Assembly (NCBI GenBank): GCA_012934845.2
Contig: WNNJ02002153.1
Coordinates: 86,001-150,000 of the forward strand
DNA: 64,000 nucleotides
Direction of reading: 5' to 3'
Source of the DNA: Pomphorhynchus laevis
Taxonomy: Eukaryota > Acanthocephala > Palaeacanthocephala > Echinorhynchida > Pomphorhynchidae
Under the pieces are notes generated by a model. That model saw only the letters and a list, made by a program, of their open reading frames with translations, had not been told where the DNA came from and did not search any database. Both the position numbers and the translations under genes were made by a program. This document shows positions 57,788 to 64,000 of the stretch, in pieces (position 1 is the stretch's first letter; each line of letters starts with the position of its first letter).

Positions 57788-58896
57788 TAACTTATACTTT
57801 GTATTTTTCGAAACTTCATATTTTGTTGTTAAAAAATTAAACGAATCGAGAAAAGTCAATGTAAATTTTTTTAATTCTTACAAATTTTCGATCACTACTG
57901 CGATCATCACTACTGCGATCATTGATGATCGCAGTAGTGATGATTGACGATCATTTATTTTATAAATAATTCCAATAAATAATAAGTTTGATGCCCCCAT
58001 GCTAAAAGCACAGGGACAGCAAACTTCTATTATCAACACAATAATATAAAGAATAAATTTAAACTCTTAAGTGGCAAATTTTTATGGATGGATAATAAAT
58101 AATATACTTTGTATTAGAAAATAATACTAGATAATCAAATTTTATTAGAGGGCATATTTATTTACTCATACTTATATACTCATTCGTACTTATTTAGCTC
58201 CGTTGCTATGTAGGGTCGAAGCATTGGGAGCGAAACTGGAAACATAGCAGTTCTTCGTGATGACCTCTAATCCTTATTCTGATACATCGTCTGTCATTAT
58301 TTAAATCTTTAACTCATAAAAATGAAGTTTTTGGTCCTAAAAAAGGAATACATCACATAGGAATACCTTTTGTTTGTAATAAGTGGAATTCAGTATTTTC
58401 AAAGTTTATTAACAATAAAATAAAAAACAGTTGTATTAACAAAGTGCACATTTTTAACAGAAAAGTTACCTAAACTATCACAACATTTTTAAGCGTAAAC
58501 CAGATTTTAACAAAGATGCCATTGTTTATAAAATACCTTGTAAAGAATGTGATCAGGTATATGTTGGTCAAACCGGTCAAGGTTTGGTTAAGCGTATTAA
58601 ACAACATAATTATAATGTACGTAAAGGGACCAATTCTAGTGATGTTGCTCAGCATTTTGTGAGTTTGAATCATTCCGTTGATTTTGAAAATGCATCTATT
58701 TTATCATTTGAAAGTAACTTGTTATCTCGCATTATTCAATGAAGCGTATTTTATTAAAAAAGAACCTAATTTAATGCTTAAGAATAACTCAGATTACAAC
58801 CTTAAATTAAATTATAATTAATTATTTTGATATTACATTATTTTAATTTTTTCAATTTGTTTTTCTAATTGTATTATTATTTTGTTTTGGTTTAGA
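57788..58896 (+). repeat. Right arm of the 1.1-kb inverted repeat
   Basis: Complement of 49040-50148. Separation between arms is 7,639 bp. The endonuclease part differs more between arms than the rest. Confidence 0.9.
58480..58820 (+). pseudogene. PLE GIY-YIG endonuclease, right-arm copy
   Basis: Encodes FKRKPDFNKDAIVYKIPC, VGQTGQGLVKRIKQH and SLNHSVDFENASILSFE with several residue changes and breaks relative to the left arm. It continues into a longer 3' region (to about 59230) than the left copy retains. Confidence 0.8.
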
Positions 58897-59565
58897 TTAA
58901 ATTATAATTTATTACTTTAATTTTACATTATTTTATTATTAAATTTGTATGTTTTTTGTCACTTATGTTATGATTTTAATTCTATTTTGTTTGATGAGTC
59001 TGTTTTTTTTTCTTTATTTTGTTTGTTTTAAAATGTGTGTAAAATTTTAGTGTACGATTGTTTTGTTTCTCGGTATTTTCTTTTTCTTTTTTGTAGAAAT
59101 GCGGGGCACATCAATGCTTGAATTTTTGTATAAATGTTTTGAAAACACGGAAGAAAAAATTGTGAAACATTTTTTCCTAATCCTGATGATAGCAGGAGCT
59201 ATCGAAATATAGAATTTTAATCAAATAAAGGATATTTTCTTCTTCGTTCCTGTAATAATATATATTTGAAATGAAAGAAGATTGTGGGTTTAGTATTTGT
59301 TATTTCTATGAATAATAAACACTACGCTTTGAATTGTATAAATTAAAATTTGAAAATAAATAATTCCCTAAAAATATTAATATTACAATGCAGAGTTCAA
59401 CCCACAGGGTTATTTACTCGATCACAACAAATCATTCATAGAAATTTGTTTCACAAAACATTTTATTGTAATCCTGATGATGATAGCAGGAGCTATCGAA
59501 CTATAGAATTTTTTTATCAAATAAAGGATAATTTTTTCTGCCTCTTTGTTCCTGTAATATACTGA
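58897..59565 (+). mobile_element. PLE 3' untranslated region and a second PLE tail
   Basis: T-rich 3' region ending with the CCTGATGATAGCAGGAGCTA hairpin at about 59182-59201. A second tail with an extra TGA unit lies at 59470-59507. Each is followed by a similar AAATAAAGGATA...GTTCCTGTAAT end. Confidence 0.65.
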
Positions 59566-60373
59566 TAAAAGTGTTGATTATTTTTAATTTTCATATTAAA
59601 AGAAAAGTGAGTCTAATTTTATTAAAATCAAACCTTAGAAGTGTTTTAAATTTTGGGTTAGCAACCAAAAATAAGAATAAAATTATTAAATTAAAAATTT
59701 AACTTTTTACGATAAGACAGGATTTGGTTTAAATGAACGCAAGTAAAAAATTTCTAGTGTAATTTAAATTTCACTAGCAATCCCCACTGAAGGACTTCAC
59801 TGAACACTTAAACAGGAAAGTACGGGCACGAGGTTCAGAAGTTTCGCGGATTAAACGTGTGATAAGTAAATGAAGGACACGATAGAAAGTAACTCGATCG
59901 CTCATATGCTTTAAACTGCCACTGGTGTGAACATATATTGATGTATATCAATGCTAGCGTATTTGTGAACTTTCTCAGTTTCGACATTCTTTGTTAGACT
60001 AGCCGCGCTGTATACCTAAATGCATAGGTTGCTAGGTGCTGTGGTATCCGCACAAGTTAAATCTCATAGGAGCAGTTTAATATACGACCATGGATTCAGT
60101 GTTCCACCGTCAGATCGTTTGCCGTAAACCTTGCAGACTCTGGTAAACTCTAACCGTGAAGGGAAGACAGCGAAAGTCAATTCCATCGTTAGGAGATAAA
60201 AATCTAAAGGAGATAAAAAATATATAAGAGAATCTATAAAATTTTCTATAATTATCTATAAGAATATAGATTTATATATAATTTGATGTTACATCTGCCC
60301 TGGGACACACAATGGTATAATTATAAATAAATCACTATGGTTTCCTCCATAAGAAGGCATAAACACCAAGCAG
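59566..60373. other. No gene seen
   Basis: No coding frame or repeat recognised. If the PDZ gene continues here its exons are too short for me to identify. Confidence 0.45.
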
Positions 60374-60481
60374 CATTCTATATATCTTCATCAGGCAAAG
60401 AAATATAACCGAATTATTCTTGCAATATTCAAAGTAGCTACGTATGCTCAGTCATCCTATGTGTGACGACAAACTATAAAA

Positions 60482-60523
60482 ACGGCAGACGCGTTTCGCT
60501 CTAATGGAGCTTATAAGTACCGT
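60482..60523 (-). ncRNA. Decayed hammerhead motif, left arm
   Basis: Minus strand: ACGGTA (stem I), CTTATAA in place of CTGATGA, GCTC-CATTA-GAGC (stem II), GAAA, CGCG, TC, then TGCCGT closing stem I. Two core positions differ from consensus, so it is probably inactive. Confidence 0.5.
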
Positions 60524-60912
60524 GACTACAATAGTCATCCAAAGACACCTCGACACAGCTTAAAAGCTTAAGAAGCAAACTGCCCTTAATATGAATCATC
60601 AGAGAAAATTTAGCATGCGATCTGTGCATGGCTGTGCGTATTGCAGCTTAACAATTCATCATTGAGCGTCCCAGGGCAGGTGTAACATCAAATTATATTT
60701 TATATATTTGTATACTTGAAGGTGGCTTGTAAAACAGCATTTATATTTTAAAGGAATTTAGTGCCTGATGCATGGTTAAACAGGGTAACGCACTACCATG
60801 CACAGAGCGCATGCTAAATTCTCTCTGATGATTCATATTAAGGGTAGTTTGCTTCTCAAGCTTTTAACATTGTTTAAGCTGTGTCAAGGTGTCTAAGGAT
60901 GACTATTGAAGT

Positions 60913-60955
60913 TACGGTACTTATAAGCTCCATTAGAGCGAAACGCGTCTGCCGT
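60913..60955 (+). ncRNA. Decayed hammerhead motif, right arm
   Basis: Same architecture and same two core changes as the left-arm copy, in opposite orientation, so the changes predate the inversion. Confidence 0.5.
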
Positions 60956-61091
60956 CTTTAAAGTTTGTCGTCACACATAGGATGACTGGGCATACGTGGC
61001 GTCTTAAAATATTGCGAGAATAATTCGGATCTATATCTTGGTCTAATGAAGATATATAGCATGCTGTCTGTTTCTACATGAGGAAAACATA

Positions 61092-61095
<4 letters not shown>

Positions 61096-61149
<54 letters not shown>
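61096..61149. repeat. (TA)n microsatellite
   Basis: About 27 TA units. Confidence 0.95.
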
Positions 61150-61151
<2 letters not shown>

Positions 61152-61400
61152 TAAGAGTTCAAATCGAGCATATTCTTCAGTCTGCAAACTTTCGTCACTC
61201 CTAGACGGTCATGTGATAGCCGGCAGCCATCGTCAGTAAGATGAACTATCACACGCCGTTTCGGCTGCCTCTGTGACATTGTGAAAATGCATTTCCGACA
61301 TCTAGCTTAAATTGTTGGTGGCGTTAGCTCTTAAATCCAACAATTTGCAATGCAGACCATCATAAACAACCAGAGGATCAAACTTTTGGATGCTTGACTG

Positions 61401-61402
<2 letters not shown>

Positions 61403-61491
<89 letters not shown>
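61403..61491. repeat. (TA)n microsatellite
   Basis: About 44 TA units, followed directly by the repeat at 61492 onward. Confidence 0.95.
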
Positions 61492-61493
<2 letters not shown>

Positions 61494-62030
61494 ATGAATA
61501 GTTGCTAGGTCACACGTGGTGACTTTCGCATTGATAACCAGCAACAGAAACCTCCCTTCATGATATCCAATTCCATACACCCTGACTACTAACGGCCACA
61601 TTGCCACAGCCGTTTTCGTTTCGCCCGCTTTTTGCCACATGTTGGTAGCCCCGAACTCGTCAGAAGGCTGACTACCAACTCTTCGCCTTTTGAAATTTGA
61701 CTTATCCGAGATTCGAGCTGTCGCTCTCCGTACTTGGCTTGCGCTCTTGACTGCTAGGCTACGAATCCAGGATTACCAGATTTCACACAGTATATGAAAC
61801 CTTCCATTATGATATCCAGAAACTGCATTGTCCGAGATGCTTCTCTGACATGCTTATTATAGATTTTATCGTATGAGATCATGAAGATCGATTGAAATCG
61901 GGACTGGTGATCCTTTGATGGATTCTTATTTATGTAATGAATAGTTGCTAGGTCACACAAGGTGACTTTCGCATTGAAAACCAGCTAAAGAAACCTTCCT
62001 TCATGATATCTAATTCCATACTCCCTATAT
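61492..62030. repeat. Direct repeat enclosing a tRNA-like SINE head
   Basis: 61492-61590 recurs at 61932-62025 (shared GAATAGTTGCTAGGTCACAC). Between them, on the minus strand at about 61770-61690, a tRNA-like sequence has A box TAGCCTAGCAGTCAAGAGCG and B box GCTCGAATCTCGG. Probably a SINE flanked by copies of its own body. Confidence 0.65.
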
Positions 62031-62127
62031 ATATTGCAAGTATAAATTATAATCAATTTATAAACTACTTCCGGTTGGGATCACGCTATGACCAAAATAT
62101 ATTCGAAATATGATTATTGGTCTCTAC

Positions 62128-62135
<8 letters not shown>

Positions 62136-62201
<66 letters not shown>
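62136..62201. repeat. (TA)n microsatellite abutting the hammerhead array
   Basis: Interrupted TA tract; the first ribozyme unit starts at its right edge. Confidence 0.95.
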
Positions 62202-62278
62202 AAATTAAAGGTTTGATTCAACCAGGACTGTCAATTGCACTTATCTGCTTTTTTCTATATATAGAGAATTTCATGCTT

Positions 62279-62345
62279 CTACACTGCAAGACGGTGTACC
62301 GTTTCGGCTTTGAGAAGCCTCATCAGTTGCAGCAATACAGTGTAT
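62279..62345 (-). ncRNA. Type I hammerhead ribozyme 1
   Basis: Minus strand: TGCAA (stem I), CTGATGA, GGCTT-CTCA-AAGCC (stem II), GAAA, CGGTACACCG (stem III), TC, TTGCA. All core bases match; stem I and III pairs are complete. Predicted cleavage after GTC at 62290-62292. Confidence 0.92.
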
Positions 62346-62628
62346 ACACATGAAAAACGTACTATATATAGATTAAAGCAGAAAGAATTCACTATATGCT
62401 AATTGCATGACGTAGCTTGCGCTTTCGAAGTCAATGCAATGCAGTAAATTCTTTTCAGTGTAAAAGACATCAACGGTATCATTAAATGACCAATATCATA
62501 TATTACAAGAAAAAAGAACCGCCGCCTGGGATCTTCGCAGGACCAAAAAATAAATTAAAGGTTTGATTCAACCAGGACTGTCTATTGCACCTATCTGCTT
62601 TTCTCTATATATAGAGAATTTCATGCTT

Positions 62629-62695
62629 CTACACTGCAAGACGGTGTACCGTTTCGGCTTTGAGAAGCCTCATCAGTTGCAGCAATACAGTGTAT
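62629..62695 (-). ncRNA. Type I hammerhead ribozyme 2
   Basis: Same sequence as ribozyme 1 across core and stems; CTGATGA complement at 62670-62676. Intact. Confidence 0.92.
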
Positions 62696-62978
62696 GCAAA
62701 TAAAAAACGTACTATATATAGATCAAAGCAGAAAGAATTCACTATATGCTAATTGCATGACGTAGCTTGCGCTTTCGAAGTCAATGCAATGCAGTGAATT
62801 CTTTTCAGTGTAATAGACATCAACGGGATCACTAAATGACCAATATCATATATTACAAAAGAAAAAGCACCGCCGCCTGGGATCCTCTAAGGACCAATAA
62901 ATAAATTAAAGGTTTGATTCAACTAGGACTGTCTATTGCACATATCTGCTTTTCTCTATATATAGAAAATTTCATGCT

Positions 62979-63046
62979 TCTACACTGCAAGACAATGTAC
63001 CGTTTCGGCTTTGAGAAGCCTCATCAGTTGCAGCAATACAGTGTTT
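62979..63046 (-). ncRNA. Type I hammerhead ribozyme 3
   Basis: Core intact. Stem III reads CGGTACATTG, so two G-C pairs become G-T wobbles: weaker but still pairing. Confidence 0.87.
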
Positions 63047-63389
63047 GCACATAAAAAACGTACTATATATAGATCAAAGCAGAAAGAATTCACTATATGC
63101 TAATTGCATGACGTAGCTTGCGGTTTCGAAGACAATGCAATGCAGTGAATTCTTTTCCTGGTTGAATCAAACCTTTAATTTATTTATTGGTCCTGCGAGG
63201 ATCCCAGGCGGAGTTGCTTTTTCTTTTGTAATATATGATATTGGTCATTTAGTGATCCCGTTGATGTCTATTACACTGAAAAGAATTCACTGCATTGCAT
63301 TGACTTCGAAAGCGCAAGCTACGTCATGCCATTTGCATATAGTGAATTCTTTCTGCTTTAATCTATATATAGTATGCTTTTCATGTGTA

Positions 63390-63455
63390 AACACTGTATT
63401 GCTGCAACTGATGAGGCTTCTCAAAGCCGAAAAGGTACACCGTCTTGCAGTTCAG
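63390..63455 (+). ncRNA. Type I hammerhead ribozyme 4
   Basis: CTGATGA at 63408-63414. One base after GAAA is changed (C to A), breaking the second stem III pair; the rest is intact. Confidence 0.82.
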
Positions 63456-63739
63456 AAGCATGAAATTCTCTTTATGGAGAAAAGCAGATAGGTGCAAAAT
63501 GCAGTCTTGGTTGAATCAAACCTTTTATTTATTTATTGGTCCTGCGAGGATCTCAGGCGGCGGTGCTTTTTCTTTTGTAATATATGATATTGGTCATTTA
63601 GTGATCCCGTTGATGTTTATAACACTAAAAAGATGTCACTGCATTGCATTGACTTCGAAAGCGCAAGCTACGTCATGCAATTAGCATATAGTAAATTCTT
63701 TCTGCTTTAATCTATATATAGTATGTTTTTCATGTGTAT

Positions 63740-63805
63740 ACACTGTATTGCTGCAACTGATGAGGCTTCTCAAAGCCTGAACGGTTCACCGTCTTGCAGT
63801 GTAGA
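63740..63805 (+). ncRNA. Hammerhead ribozyme 5, core altered
   Basis: CTGATGA at 63757-63763 and stem II are intact, but the GAAA segment reads TGAA before CGG, which should impair cleavage. Confidence 0.75.
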
Positions 63806-64000
63806 AGCATGAAATTTTCTATATATAGAGAAAAGCAGATATGTGCAATAGACAGTCCTAGTTGAATCAAACCTTTAATTTATTTATTGGTCCTTAGAGG
63901 ATCCCAGGCGGCGGTGCTTTTTCTTTTGTAATATATGATATTGGTCATTTAGTGATACCGTTAATGTCTATTACACTGAAATGAATTCACTGCATTGCAT

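Larger units (their letters stand above)
60374..61064. repeat. Inverted repeat, about 275-bp arms, with decayed hammerhead
   Basis: 60374-60655 and 60790-61064 are diverged reverse complements around a 130-bp spacer. Each arm holds the same hammerhead-like sequence. Arms also share TCATCCTATGTGTGACGACA and AACTTTA or ACTATAA variants beside it. Confidence 0.8.
62201..64000. mobile_element. Retrozyme-like array: about 350-bp hammerhead units, tandem and inverted
   Basis: Units with start box TAAATTAAAGGTTTGATTCA begin at 62201, 62551 and 62902 with their ribozyme on the minus strand. At 63157 the third is cut short and the array flips. Plus-orientation units then run to about 63182, 63530 and 63882 and continue past the window end. 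Every complete unit has one hammerhead, a GAATTCACTGCATTGCATTG box and a GGATCCCAGGCGG-like box. No protein is encoded. Confidence 0.9.

Noticed and set aside
59350-59565. Possible next PDZ exon (LKILILQC)
   Set aside because: No acceptor in the right phase, and the frame runs straight into the PLE tail repeat.
61190-61275. Possible hammerhead remnant with CAGCC-GAAA-CGGC on the minus strand
   Set aside because: No CTGATGA segment is present; the pairing alone is too weak.
61043-61640. ORFs with long Ile-Tyr runs
   Set aside because: Translation of (TA)n tracts.
63135-63684. ORFs of 118 and 79 codons starting near MQCSEFF or MQFRSMKF
   Set aside because: They lie wholly within the non-coding ribozyme units and simply reflect the tandem repeat.

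Overview
This is a eukaryotic, almost certainly invertebrate, window: AT-rich, intron-bearing and mostly built from retroelements. Canonical splice sites (one intron is only 47 bp), Penelope-like elements (PLEs), CR1/Jockey/L2-group LINEs, tRNA-derived SINEs and hammerhead-ribozyme repeats all point to a metazoan. The RT signature ADDLKIWRP is common in flatworm LINEs, but this is a weak hint and I do not assign a phylum.

Two host genes can be assembled from exons. (1) On the minus strand, 22154 to 4724, four exons with consensus splice sites join in frame into a complete 235-residue nicotinamidase with its Asp-Lys-Cys catalytic set. Its first intron (9.8 kb) holds Naiad-type PLEs and a small unknown ORF (14150-14527); its third (4.9 kb) holds an antisense LINE. 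(2) On the plus strand, 53720-57168, is the 5' part of a PDZ-domain gene with two alternative, tandemly duplicated first exons that splice to the same second exon.

Layout: 1-2.9 kb featureless; 2.9-4.3 kb decayed PLE; 4.7-22.2 kb nicotinamidase gene; 20.7-35 kb nested and chimeric LINE fragments around one nearly full-length L2/CR1-like LINE (30.1-34.0 kb) with a 13-bp minisatellite at its 5' end; 35.2-37.2 kb fossil LTR retrotransposon; 38.2-42.2 kb second long LINE on the minus strand; 43.7-45.9 kb fragments of an unusual RT family; 49.0-58.9 kb a 1.1-kb inverted repeat whose arms bracket the PDZ first exons; 59-64 kb ribozyme repeats, (TA)n tracts and SINE pieces.

The most interesting content is a set of self-cleaving-RNA repeats. 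An inverted/tandem array of about 350-bp units (62201-64000) carries one type I hammerhead per unit. A separate 503-bp insertion (52331-52833) with a different hammerhead at each end is flanked by a 12-bp target duplication. A third decayed family sits in an inverted repeat at 60.4-61.1 kb. These look like metazoan retrozymes or PLE-derived non-autonomous elements. The Naiad PLE with an N-terminal GIY-YIG nuclease, and covarying 3'-end hairpins shared between LINE families, are the other main observations.
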